Source: Amaurobius ferox
Taxonomy: Eukaryota > Arthropoda > Arachnida > Araneae > Amaurobiidae
DNA: 64,000 nucleotides
Reading direction: 5' to 3'
NCBI GenBank assembly: GCA_951213105.1
Contig: OX578142.1
Location: 119,817,354 to 119,881,353, forward strand
This document shows, one piece after another, positions 54,116-64,000 of this stretch; position 1 is the stretch's first letter, and each line of letters begins with the position of its first letter. Under the pieces are notes generated by a model that was not told where the DNA came from, searched no databases, and saw only the letters and a program-made list of their open reading frames with translations. A program made the translations under genes and the position numbers.

Positions 54116-54119
54116 TAAA

Positions 54120-54416
54120 GTCCTTCTTAGAGAATGATACTTAGATAATGATACCAAATCCCTTGTGCATGATCTTTTTCCAAGACTACTAAACTCCATT
54201 TAATAAGTAAAATACACTTTGTACGAAAAATAAGGAAAACTTGAGCAATGTATATAAGCGCAAATAGCACAATAATGCAGCATACAGCTGTTTCGAAGAT
54301 ACACTGGATCTTCTTCGTCAGTGCAAGAGATCCAACAAATCTGAAGTCCAAAAACGGAATGGGTGTAAAAGCAAAAAGCAGCGGGGGTTATATACCCAAG
54401 ACCTGGATTAAGAGAG
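54120..54416 (-). repeat. Reversed fragment of the LINE promoter joined to a 3'-side module
   Basis: 54358-54416 is the reverse complement of 54497-54555 (the LINE upstream region, including TATATAA). Continuing on the minus strand, 54350-54200 (CTCTTGCACTGACGAAGAAG, CAGCTGTATGCTGCATTATT) matches 59805-59940, which lies just beyond the 3' end of the LINE. The block thus looks like an internally deleted, head-to-head partner. Confidence 0.75.
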
Positions 54417-54449
54417 TTTAGTAAACGTCAATCTTGTGTGTCACTTCTC

Positions 54450-54560
54450 GTTTCGGATTGGCTGGACGGTTCTTCATGTTGCTTTCCGATTGGCTCTCTC
54501 TTAATTCAGATCTTGGGTATATAACTCCCTCTGGTTCTTGCTTTTGCACCCATTCGTCTT
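54450..54560 (+). promoter_or_regulatory. Probable Pol II promoter of the LINE
   Basis: Two inverted CCAAT boxes (ATTGG at 54457-54461 and 54489-54493) precede a TATA box TATATAA at 54518-54524, 48 bp before the ORF1 start codon. A mirror-image TTATATA lies at 54388-54394, facing away, so the pair could form a divergent promoter. Confidence 0.6.
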
Positions 54561-54571
54561 TCAGTTACGTC

Positions 54572-56347
54572 ATGGAAGCGACAGTAATAGGTTGTGCGAA
54601 CGCTCCGCTCCCGGAGGAGAGCGATGTCCAGCTAGCGACCGGAAACTGCGTCAGAGACGGCAGGAGTATGAATCACTCCGGTCTCGTAGATCCTGTACAT
54701 GAAAATGCAAACGACGATGAAATCAGCGCTGGAGATATAACTCTAACTGAACTGGATAAAGTACGTGAATCGTTTGGAATAATAAACGACAAGATTATGA
54801 TTCTGGACTTGAAAACAGAAAAAACTACTGAAAATCTTGCTGGATATAAGCAACTGCGTCATCAAGCTGATGTTGCGTTTAGTGCTTTGGAAAATATGGC
54901 CACCATGTTAAAAAGAGGTATTTTTGAATCTGATTCTCTAGTTAATTTTGATAGCAATCTTAAGGCTGTGATGGGCAACGTTAATGTAAATGTTGTAAAT
55001 AATAATACTGTTGATAATTCTGTAAATGTTGTAAATAATGATATTGCTGATAATAATTTTAATAATAATGTTAATATGTTAAATTCTGAAAGCAGTAATG
55101 CTGTAAATAATATGCCCAGATCGATGAGAACGATAATCAGAAATGCTCAAATTGTAAATAATAAAGCTGGAACTAATATTCATACAACAAATAGTAAATC
55201 AATTAAAAGTAAACTACTTACATCTATGCAAAATATTGTAAATAATAATTCTAAACTCTCCGAAGTCATGGAGAAGATAGCCAATGTTGAAATTAATGAA
55301 ATTGACCCCAAAAACACTAAAAAACGGCTATTTGAGCCAATTGACACTGAATTCTTAACCGCTGAAGATTTCACGGTAGTTGAAAGATCTAAAAGTAAAA
55401 AGAATAGAAATCTTAAACCAGAAATGCCCACCCTGAGCGGGAATCGCTTTAGCGCTCTCGCTCAGGAATCACAGCCAGGGACTTCGAGCGAGGTTGACCC
55501 CCCTCTTAAAAAAGCGAAAGAGCCGCCAACTATTAGGATCCCTCCGCTACTGGTAAATCCAGGACACGACGATTGGCCCTCAGTGCCTGCGATGCAGAGA
55601 CGATACGACCCTGATCTACGTTGTAGACAAGACAAAGGCTTCTTCAGGATTATTGTAAATACTGAGGACCAATATAGGGCCTGCACCAATTTCATGAAAG
55701 CACAAGGAGTGCAATTTAAAACCTTCAGCCTGAAGGAGGACAGGCCCCTAAAAGTCGTGATCCGTGGACTACCAATAGCCACCAAAATTGAGCAAATTAC
55801 TAATCACGTTAATGCAGCTGGACATTCTGTCATAAGTAACATCATAATGACTAAAAGAGGTAGCAAGGTACCTCTTCCCCTTTATTATTTGCAAATTGCA
55901 CCCGGGCCTAACTCGGCGTTAGTTTATAATACAACTTCGCTCTTGGGCACGGAAGTAAAAATTGAACTCTACACAGGGCGCAAAGGCATGGCATCTCAAT
56001 GCCATCGCTGTAATACCTACTTCCATAGTAGCGATGCATGTACCATGCCACAAAAATGTGTGCGCTGTGCAGGGCCTCATTTCTCCAGAGATTGCAAGGC
56101 TGTATACCTCCGCTGCTCAAACTGCGGTGGCGATCATGCAGCAAACTGGCGTGGTTGCACAAGAAATCCGGGCAACATTTCCAAACTCAAGAGCCGTAGG
56201 AACTCCCAATCAGACAAGATAGGTGCCCCTCCCCCTCCCACAATACCGAAGTGGGCAAAGTCAACCAGCTCGATATCCAAGTGTTACCAACAATTTTTCA
56301 TATTCAGCCATGGTCACTGGAAAACCCAAAGAGCAAAGCTTTTCTAA
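54572..56347 (+). pseudogene. LINE ORF1 (Jockey-clade Gag-like protein), frameshifted near its end
   Basis: Nucleic-acid-binding protein of a non-LTR retrotransposon. I choose ATG 54572 (CGTCATGG context, 54 bp after TATA start). Low-complexity Asn/Val region about residues 136-185; a Lys-rich segment; then the block FFRIIVNTEDQYRACTNFM and VVIRGLP that precedes zinc knuckles in insect Jockey-type ORF1 proteins. Three knuckles follow from residue 477: CHRCNTYFHSSDAC, CVRCAGPHFSRDC and CSNCGGDHAANWRGC. The frame ends at 56347, but the natural continuation (VTNNFSYSAMVTGKPK and on to 56558) lies in another frame, so a one- or two-base indel lies near 56250-56290. Otherwise intact. Confidence 0.85.
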
Positions 56348-56558
56348 ATCAAAATCCGTGGTCCCAGAGGTCGCAGATTCTTCGGCTAACAAAATTGATT
56401 ATATCACGGTGCTTTCGACACTAATTAATATAAGAGATCCCCAAAATAGGGAAATTTTGCTTCAGGCTTTTAAAGAAGCCTTACAGGAACAAACTGCGAC
56501 TTCGAGTATCCAGATGATTTGGATCATCTACGAGCACTACGTTAGACTCGCTGGATAG
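56290..56558 (+). pseudogene. LINE ORF1 C-terminal part in shifted frame
   Basis: Continuation of ORF1 after the indel: YSAMVTGKPKEQSFSKSKS then DYITVLSTLINIRDPQNREI and ALQEQTATSS, a short helical tail ending at TAG 56556-56558. ORF2 follows after about 45 bp. Confidence 0.65.
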
Positions 56559-56602
56559 GTCTCCTCCCTTTTTCGTTCGCTCTTTCGGCTAGAATCTTTA
56601 AC

Positions 56603-57262
56603 TTGCAGACTCTCAAGATCGGTATTTGGAACGCTAATGGTTTGCGTCCACATATCGATGAGGTGCGTGATTTTGTTATTAATAATGATTTTGACATTTT
56701 TTGCATTAATGAAACCCATCTCCCACCTGGCAATACCCTTAAGATTGGTAACTTTTCGGCATACTTTTCATACAGAGCATTGAACTCTACTCAGAGAAAG
56801 CAGAGTAGGGGGACTGCTCTGTACGTCAAAAATATTATTTCCCACCATAGCATTCATATTCCGTCTTTTTCGCACTTGGAAGCAACTGCGGTCAAAATTA
56901 ATATTCCAAATTTAGTCCCTTTTATCATAGCTTCAGTTCACATACCTCCTAAAAATACTTCCCCGTTCCCCACCGGTGAACTGGAAGCACTTACTAAACT
57001 TAGTAGTAATATGATCATTGCTGGTGACCTAAATTCTCGCCATACCTCATGGGGCAATACTTCGAATAGGTATGGTAATGCTCTAAATCGACTGGCTCAG
57101 CGCGCCAACCTTAGGATTGTAGATTCCAAAATCCCAACTCACTTTTCCACAGTTCAGTCCCATAGTATTCTTGACTTGGCCATTTTTAGACAAATACCTT
57201 ATAATTATGTGATCAGAACTATTAACGAACTTGACTCTGATCACTTGCCTGTGTGTGTGTAA
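56603..57262 (+). pseudogene. LINE ORF2, AP-like endonuclease domain
   Basis: APE-type endonuclease that would nick the target for reverse transcription. Motifs in order: IGIWNANGL (Asn), FCINETHLPP (Glu), IIAGDLNSRHTSWG (Asp/Asn), and SDHLPVCV (Asp-His), all consistent with an intact active site. No ATG precedes the domain in frame, so the true ORF2 start is lost or lies in ORF1 overlap. The frame stops at TAA 57260-57262 and continues in the same frame beyond it. Confidence 0.85.
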
Positions 57263-58919
57263 TTGACCCTTAACTTTCAAAACATTTCTTTAGACCATCC
57301 TGTGGAGCTACATACAAATTGGAATAACTTCCGTTATTCACTTATTCAAACTAGTATCCCACCTCCCAAAATTACCAGCACGGACAAGATTGATAATAGC
57401 GTCCAAAAAATGACTCATTTACTACTTGAGGCAACTGCTGCTACCTCAACTCCTAAAACTACCCCGCCTACTTATCACTTGCTCCCGAGTGATATCAAGG
57501 GCAAAATTAAGCAGCGTAACCGTCTACGGAAAGATTGGCAGCGTACTAGATATCCGACTTATAACGCAGAATACCGTAGACTTAGTAACAAGATCAAGGC
57601 TCTCATTGGTGCACACAACCAGCAACGCTGGAAAACACACATTGGAAAACACACATTGCTGGAAAACACACATATCTCAACACTTCTGATGGCAGTCTCT
57701 GGCGAAAAGCTAAACAATTAAAAAATAATAGAGCACATATCCCGCCCATTAATGGCCGACACGGACTCACCCAGACTGAGGAGGAAAAAGCTAATGCTAT
57801 TGCAGATAGCTTGGAACTCCAGTTCTCCCCACACACGGATCCTAACTTCAGCCACCTTTTCCACAATATGAAACTAAAACACAGCTGACCAATACAACTG
57901 CACTACATGCTCAAACTCAAAACGACCTACAACAAACAACACTGGCTGAAGTCTTATCTATTTTCCTCAAACTCAAAATTAAGAAATCTCCTGGTATTGA
58001 TCGGATTAACAACCGCATCATTAAAAACCTTCCCCTCTCCTTTATCTGCTAAATCGCCGCTCTAGTAAACAAAATGCTCGAGCACCGCTACTTTCCCCAA
58101 AGCTGGAAAACTGCCACTGTGATCCCTCTTCTAAAACCAAATCAGGATAGCTCTCTTCCTGAGAGTTTTCGTCCTATTAGTCTTCTCTCCAGCTTGTCTA
58201 AAATTTATGAACTTGTGTTGCTCAAGAGATTAGATAGTTTCTGCAGGTCCCACCAAATTCTTATTCCTAATCAACACGGCCTCTGATCTGCTTATTCCAC
58301 TCAGACCCAGCTTATGCGTATAGTAGAAACTATACACACCAACTCTAGTAACAGGCAGTACACTGGTATAGTGTTCTTTGATATTATGAAAGCCTTTGAC
58401 AAGTGCTGGGTCCCGGGTTTAATTACCAAGTTGGTGTGGCTTGGCATATCAACCCAGTTACTTACTATCATCAACTCGAATCTCAATAATCGTTCTTTCC
58501 GCGTGCGAGTTGGTACTTCCCTCTCTTCACCCCGACCGATCAATGCAGGAGTACCTCAGGGAGGAAACCTCAGCCCCCTGCTTTCCAACCTATACATCAA
58601 TGATATGCCACATATTCCACAGGTTAAACTCTGCATTTTTGCAGATAACACCGCAATCATAGCCCGCGCTGGCTCTCCCCTCAACACGGTCAACACACTA
58701 CAAAGCTACATCACACACAGCCTTGAGCGCTGGCTCGTGCCATGGAAAATCAAAATTAACGCTTCCAAGTCTAACGTAGTTATTTTTAAACTTCACTACA
58801 GAGCAATCTCTCATAACTTTCAAATCAAAATCTTTAATGAAAATATCCCTTTCAATCACGCTGTAAAATACTTGGGCGTCACACTTGACGCTCACATGAC
58901 ATTCAGCACCCATATTTAA
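57263..58919 (+). pseudogene. LINE ORF2, reverse transcriptase domain, inactivated
   Basis: Reads on from the endonuclease with several lesions: a frameshift and short duplication (GGAAAACACACATT repeated) near 57630-57690, another shift near 57885, and in-frame stops near 58048, at 58284-58286 (TGA, an expected Arg position) and 58917-58919. Reverse transcriptase motifs are clear: KKSPGIDRINNRIIKNLP, SFRPISLLSSLSKIYE, FFDIMKAFDKCW, INAGVPQGGNLSPLL, and FADNTAI, where the second catalytic Asp is Asn (codon 58647). Dead enzyme; Jockey clade by motif style. Confidence 0.88.
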
Positions 58920-59405
58920 TTAAAAACCCAATCTGCCAACAAAATTATCACTTCCCTTCATCCCATGCTCTGTGTGAGGTCTCCCTTTTCCCTGGAGAAC
59001 AAGCTTCTCCTTTACAAACAAATCGTTGCACCTATGATTTTGTACGCATGTCCCATTTGGGGAGCTGCTGCAAAATCACATATTGGGAAACTGCAAGTTA
59101 TCCAAAATAAAATCATACGTATGATAACCAATTCTCCTTGGTTTATCCAAAACGAGGTCATACATCATGATCATAAAGTTTCTGGCATTGAAGAGCATTT
59201 TAGATTAATCACCCAAAATTTCTACATTAAAAACTTTGAGAAACCTTGTATGGCAGATACTGATCTCAACTACAATCTTAAACCAGCTAGCAGAAAACGC
59301 AGACCCAGGCACATCTTCTCTGACCCAAGAAGAACTTACGAGCCCAAAACTAAAAGAGCTCGGCTGCCTGACTTGCCTACACTGCCAATGCCAACTGATA
59401 TGTAA
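58920..59405 (+). pseudogene. LINE ORF2 C-terminal region
   Basis: Same frame as the RT after the stop at 58917: LENKLLLYKQIVAPMILYAC and PIWGAAAKSHIGKLQVIQNK match the usual region after the RT in Jockey-type ORF2 proteins, followed by a basic tail (ASRKRRPRHIF, TKRARLPDLP) and TAA at 59403-59405. Confidence 0.8.
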
Positions 59406-59800
59406 CTCAAAGTTTTTGACCTTGAGACGATAATGTTGTTTACATTTATCGTCCCACCCTTTGACCTCGTGACCACTGAATTGAAACTGACTACGATAAT
59501 TCCCGCGAAATTCACTTGGATCCCATCTTCTTTCAGAGAACCTGTTTTCTCTCTGTTTACTCTCCTTTTCAAATTTAGTTTTGTCTACCTCTCAACATTG
59601 GTGGTTCATCTTCCAAGGTATTTAGATCACAGTCTAAGCCATCATGACTGTCAATCTTTTCAAACATCCAACCAGAAAAGGAATGCTTCACATCAAATTT
59701 CAATTACAAAACTATTCTAAGAACTTATATTTCCGATGTGGGGATACGTGAGTTTTCTCACAGGTGCCCCGAAAATAAAAACCTTGGAACCTTGGAACTA
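59406..59800 (+). other. LINE 3' untranslated region
   Basis: Non-coding sequence ending with AATAAAAACCTTGGAACCTTGGAAC near 59776-59798; a short duplicated ACCTTGGA stands where a poly(A) tail might be expected. No stronger end signal. Confidence 0.5.
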
Positions 59801-59940
59801 TTCGTCTTTTGGATTTCGGGTTTGTTGGTTCTCTTGCACTGACAAAAGGGATCCAGCGTATCCTCGAAGCAGCTGTATGCTGCATTATTTTGTTATTTAT
59901 GCTTATATACGTTGCTCAAGTTTTTTTTTACTAAGCTCCA
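59801..59940 (+). repeat. Module shared with 54200-54350 in inverted orientation
   Basis: Contains CTCTTGCACTGACAAAAGGG, GATCCAGCGTATCCTCGAAG and CAGCTGTATGCTGCATTATT; its inverted copy lies upstream of the LINE. It could be a separate SINE-like piece or the true element end. Confidence 0.7.
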
Positions 59941-60585
59941 GCTTCTTTTACTAAAGAATTAGGCACAACTTCCATCTATGGTTGACCCGACTGTCAGGTT
60001 ACATAGATCTAGGTGCCAGACTGTTTATTGGACCTGACTGGCCGAAGGATTGTGTTAGTAGTGTTGGAGATTTTCGTAAACACTGAACATTGTTGTGAAT
60101 TATTCAATTAGCAACTGTCCACCATGGTACCAGAGTGTCGATTTCTTTGTGTTTTCTATATTTTATGAACGATCGCTAACAATACGGCCTTCGACTCATA
60201 ATACATTCTACTATGTCTATTTTTATAATCGGGGCATTTCTGGATCTGATATTACAATTATGCAAAGTCTCGGTCTAATCCACATACAACCCTTCCTTTG
60301 GTACGTAAACAAATCATTCAAAGGAAGATATAATTAATACTGCAGTTAACTTTTGGTACTCCTATTTTTCCTGTCACACCTTAAAATTCAAAATTATATG
60401 ACTGCGTCGAAATGTTTGACGAGACTAACACAGCTTTTTAAAGTTTCCAAAACATTAACTCGAGTGTGGCGCAACTCGACTTTATCATATCAGAATCCTT
60501 TTTTTTCTCAATTTTCAAAAATCATGAGTCCAAGTGATTGCACTTATAGCGTGTTATCCTTCAGTTTAAAAGACTTGAAAAAAAA
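59941..60585. other. No recognised feature
   Basis: Short open frames without family resemblance. Confidence 0.45.
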
Positions 60586-60589
60586 TTCG

Positions 60590-61155
60590 ACTGATACCAT
60601 ACTTGACAATGTACCCCCGGGGAGGGCTTGCGCCCCCCCCCCCCTCCGAGAAGGGCGAATGGCGTTACGAACAAAAAATTTGTATCGCGGCTATTTTTAC
60701 AACAATGATTGAAACTATTATGTCTTGTGACCATTGAACCATAAATAAACCCTTTTACACATAATTATGTCAAATATTGTCCTATGCTGCCAAATTAAAA
60801 AAATATAAAATTTTGAATACATTTCGAAGTTTACTCTTGAATTTAAAAAATGTCTATCTAGTTCTAGATTCTTTGATAAAAAAAAGCGGATGTAAAATTT
60901 CGTCAAAATCCACTAATATTTGTGGCCTCTATCGTGTATACAATAAACCGACCACAGACAGGCGGACGGACATCACTCCAAAAATAGTCAAAACGTGTTC
61001 AGGACGTCTTAAAGTATATATTGGCATTAAAATCTCGAATTCGAAAATTTTCATGAAAACATTACTTTCTCTATACTATATTACATAGTATGAGGAAGTA
61101 AATATGTTTAGTTAGCAATTTCCTTTAGTTGTCTGAATTTAGTCTTTATATTTCA
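60590..61155 (-). repeat. Interspersed repeat G, copy 2
   Basis: Reverse complement of 47250-47930: G/C-rich end (CCCCCGGGGAGGGC) at 60614, GAACAAAAAATTTGTATCGCGGC, GTGGCCTCTATCGTG, CAAAACGTGTTCAGGACGTC, and the closing dyad CTTTCTCTATAC...GTATGAGGAAG near 61066-61097. Confidence 0.8.
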
Positions 61156-61159
61156 TAAA

Positions 61160-62185
61160 TTTTTTGGCTATAATTATGAGTTTTATTGTTGCAAAATACG
61201 CTAGAATGTCTTCAAAAGAGATTTGCACCTTAATTTAGTATATACGTAAAAAATTCCACCCACCGCGTAAAAACTTCGCTTGTCTAAGAAAACTGAATAA
61301 CAATGGGGTCAGTAAATTACATCTCAGGATGTCGACATGAAATAACTCTATTAAGGTAAAATTTTTATAAGCATAAATCTTCATTAAGGCTACTTTTATT
61401 TTAGTACTTGTTTTATTTTTATACTAAACCTACCGCATACGAGAAAAAAAATAACATATGACTTCCCATAAAAGCCATAGGAAAAGATGCATAAATCAAT
61501 AAGGGTTTTTCTGCATTGTTATTTATCAAATGTTTCCTTAGAGATTATTAATATCTTATCACCCCGTGAAAATAATTGGCTTTTTAATTCGTCAGAAAGT
61601 TTCCGATAAAAATATTTCAATGGCCAAAAATCAAATCAATCTTCTATGATTTATATTCCACTGTATTTTTCGATCTTATACTTCAATACATCTTTTCTCA
61701 AAGTTAAAAATCGTTTTTGCCTTTAGGTTACTGTACGTGCTTGTTACTAAAATAAGTAGTCAGCACATGACTTTCACTAAATAAGGCAATCGCTTTGACT
61801 TCTTTCATAACGAAATAATGGTGGCGAAGACCTACAGTACATTGTTTTTAGCATTGAAAATACAAAACTGTTACAGAAAGTCACTTCTCTAGTGAATGGA
61901 AAAAGCTAAATCCGCTAAAATGATGTTGACATATTTGTTACGTAATATTGCATATGGAAAGGGAACATACTGTTACTTTTCGATTTTAAGTAATTTGGGG
62001 GGGGAATTTATTTGAAAGGGGTTCGTTCTAGCATTCTAAAATTTGAGTCATTTGTTCCCAAATGAATAATTACGGCTGCAGTGATTATTTATTTATCGGT
62101 ATTGTAAATATTGATTTTTTTCAAAATTTTATTTTAGAATTGGGAGGTTTTCCAAACATTCTATTGTGCTTCAAATTAATACGAT
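61160..62185. other. AT-rich stretch without a recognised feature
   Basis: A G8 run sits near 61997; no gene or repeat copy found. Confidence 0.45.
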
Positions 62186-62189
62186 TCCA

Positions 62190-62445
62190 GTATTCATTGA
62201 TTGTATGTTATAATCGTATCAAATTTCGTTTGAAAAGCTCCATTCGTTCGAGAGATATCTCATCCACAGATTCAGGGACAAACACACATACATACACACA
62301 GACTGACTTTACTTCATAAACGTTCGATTCGAGTTCACGAATGCTTAAAATGCTCTTTCATCGAAAACTCGAATTCGAATTTTCGACACTGTCATAATAC
62401 ATTCCCTAGACATTATCACTATGCATATGGGGAAAATAATACCAA
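62190..62445 (-). repeat. Interspersed repeat F, copy 4
   Basis: Shares GAGAGATATCTCATCCACAGATTCAGGGAC, CGAGTTCACGAATGCTTAAAATG, CGAAAACTCGAATTCGAATTTTCGACA and CCCTAGACATTATCACTATGCATATGGGG with the other F copies. Confidence 0.65.
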
Positions 62446-62544
62446 AGTAAAACATATAGTAATTTATTAACTGAAATTCAGCGAAAACTTGTAAAATGAT
62501 TTTAAAGGCATCTTCAATTGTAGAAGAAAATACTACTAGTAATT

Positions 62545-62690
62545 CAAGAGATAGATCGTCGACTGGCCAGGTGGAGATTCATGGTTCAAATCCCTGCTAT
62601 AACATCAGTTCTTTATAATAGCACCCGAGCAACTTGATATGTAGATTAGATGTTATTGGCCACTAAGGTCAGTCTCAAAATACCGAATTT
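62545..62690 (+). mobile_element. tRNA-like SINE, family 2, cluster member 1
   Basis: tRNA-like head with ATAGATCGTCGACTGGCCAG and B box ATGGTTCAAATCC (62581), then CATCAGTTCTTTATAATAGCACC, the family-2 joint. Confidence 0.6.
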
Positions 62691-62883
62691 CTATTTTTTT
62701 CAACAGCACTACCATTTATGGCAACGGTTTTAAATTCACGAGTATGAAGAACAAACAGTGTGCTATCCTGTATAAGAACGAATCAGGAAAGTCAGAAGAT
62801 CGTATAGATCTAAAGTTTCACTGCGATCTAAAATATCCATGAAAAAAATGTTGAATACACGTCAACTTCAGAACGATAAAGTA

Positions 62884-62975
62884 TTATAGTAGCTCAATGG
62901 ATAAAACGTCAAGTGAAGGTTCGCATAGGTGGTTTGAATCCTGGCTATGGTATTAGTTCTTTAAAAAAATGCTTC
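62884..62975 (+). mobile_element. tRNA-like SINE, family 2, cluster member 2
   Basis: Head with a good A box TAGCTCAATGGATAAAACG (62889) and B box GGTTTGAATCC (62931), followed by TTAGTTCTTTAAAAAAATGC. Confidence 0.6.
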
Positions 62976-63023
62976 CTAATTTCTAAATACCAGTAATAAA
63001 TTAAAGAGGTTACTTTGATGTTA

Positions 63024-63175
63024 AGAGCTTGCAATTTCGTCCCAGTAGCGTTGACTGATCAGTTCGGAGATTCAGGGTTCGATTCTCTGTTGGGCAGCAA
63101 GGTTCTTTACAATGGCGCCCTATCAAATCAATCCTGTAGGTTAGTGCAAAGATGTCGAAGGTCTGAAAGTGACCC
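63024..63175 (+). mobile_element. tRNA-like SINE, family 2, cluster member 3
   Basis: Starts GCAATTTCGTCCCAGTAGCG; B box GGGTTCGATTC (63077); GGGCAGCAAGGTTCTTTACA and ATGGCGCCCTATC follow, then TAGGTTAGTGCAAAGATGTCG. It is the best template for the family. Confidence 0.7.
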
Positions 63176-63365
63176 TAGTACGATTAGTGCGGATTCAGTG
63201 AATTCTGAAAGATTAAGCGTCGATTTCAAATTGAGATGATAACGACCACTCAGGATACTAACCTAGGTAAAAATAGAAATTGCAGGAGGTGGTCAGTCAA
63301 ATTGTCAGTTGCCCTCCAATCTGACATCAGAGGGTGGAGAATGCAGAGTCCACTTTGACGATAAG

Positions 63366-63475
63366 AGATTGCAATTTCGCCCTAATAGCCCAACAGTAGA
63401 ACGTCGGTTGGCCAGTTCAGAGATCCAGGGTTCGATTCCCAGTTGGGGCAGCAAGGTTCTTTACCAAATGCATTA
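63366..63475 (+). mobile_element. tRNA-like SINE, family 2, cluster member 4
   Basis: The head nearly folds as a tRNA: acceptor strands CCCTAAT (63381) and GTTGGGG pair fully, and the T arm has GGGTTCGATTCCC. The D arm and anticodon arm are poor. GCAGCAAGGTTCTTTACC follows, as in member 3. Confidence 0.68.
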
Positions 63476-63599
63476 TGTGCTCATTTCGTTGCATATTACT
63501 CTACTTTCGATTTACATGCCAAACAATCTACGTATCCACATGTATTTTTTCCAAGGTTATCTACTTTCTACGATCACATTAATTGTTTCTATAGCTATA

Positions 63600-63830
63600 G
63601 ATAGGACCCCTGGAGCAGAGATTATGGGTTCTTTTTTAAAGTCTTTCCAGACCCTCAAGCAGCCACCCGGTGACTTAAAAGGTTGACTCTTTGCACATTT
63701 ATAGTATCGACCATTGGACCGAACCCGGAGTAGACAAAATGGGAGAGGGGTGAAGTTTATCACAACCCTTTTAAAGCAAGCCCCCACCGGGAACATAAAA
63801 GGCAGGAGACTACAGAACTTAACTGGACCG
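63600..63830 (+). repeat. Diverged relative of the inverted-repeat element arm
   Basis: CATTGGACCGAACCCGGAG, GGGAGAGGGGTGAAGTTTATC and AGCAAGCCCCCACCGGGAAC parallel ACTGGACAGAACC, GGGGAGGAGGGGTAAAGTTTC and AGATCCCTGCCCTGAAG in the right arm at 4432-4545, in the same order. Confidence 0.45.
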
Positions 63831-64000
63831 GTTTCAATTGAGACAACTATTTTTACGCTAAGCACAATATATTGTTAATCAAAATAAAATTTATTCAAAA
63901 AAATTATTTTTTTAATAAGTGTTAGTTTTTCTGTCTTTTACGGGTTTATGTATTAGTATAGACTCTACTCCATAGGACTATACTCCATTATGGAGTAGAC
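63831..64000. other. Window end with a short palindrome
   Basis: TCTACTCCATA at 63963 and TATGGAGTAGA at 63990 form an inverted pair around ACTCCAT repeats; the context is cut by the window end. Confidence 0.4.

Noticed and set aside
63380..63452. Genuine tRNA gene
   Set aside because: Acceptor and T arms pair but D and anticodon arms do not, and near copies with the same downstream joint lie next to it, so it is a SINE head.

Overview
This 64 kb window looks like AT-rich nuclear DNA from an arthropod. A chelicerate such as a spider is my best guess, from the mix of Penelope-like, Ty3/Gypsy, Jockey-type, Tc1-type and pogo-type elements and abundant SINEs; the organism is inferred, not shown. 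I recognise no host protein gene and no functional host RNA gene. Every coding signal I can name belongs to a mobile element, and most are broken.

Layout. 1-2.8 kb: old degenerate interspersed repeats. 3.8-6.4 kb: an inverted-repeat element carrying a small Tigger-like reading frame, then a dead Tc1-like transposase. 6.8 kb: a decayed hammerhead ribozyme motif. 7.9-13.5 kb: two Penelope-like retroelement copies arranged head to head; the right copy is split by a tRNA-derived SINE and by a 1.78 kb element with long terminal inverted repeats flanked by TA. 15.1-26.4 kb: a nearly intact, very young Ty3/Gypsy retrotransposon (LTRs differ by two substitutions and one 7-bp duplication; 4-bp target duplication), with one stop codon inside gag and a probable frameshift near the end of pol. 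28.5 kb: a SINE whose head is a 5S rRNA sequence. 33-38 kb: tandem arrays and one copy of a 1 kb hairpin-ended repeat. 38.6-39.4 kb: another hammerhead motif and a tRNA-headed SINE. 43-44 kb: a pogo-type transposase fragment. 44.6-48 kb: tandem and interspersed repeats. 49.4-50 kb: three hammerhead motifs. 50.6-53.2 kb: a foldback element and the inverted partner of the 1 kb repeat. 53.4-53.7 kb: a tRNA-headed SINE sharing its body with the 5S-headed one. 54.1-59.9 kb: a full-span but dead Jockey-clade LINE with a recognisable upstream promoter. 60.6-64 kb: interspersed repeats and a cluster of tRNA-like SINEs.

The most interesting signals are: (1) five fossil type I hammerhead ribozymes with a palindromic 3-bp helix III, three of them within 500 bp and two of those in tandem about 271 bp apart, in a window that also holds Penelope-like elements, the retroelements with which such ribozymes are known to be associated; and (2) a modular SINE system in which one body carries either a 5S rRNA head or tRNA-type heads.
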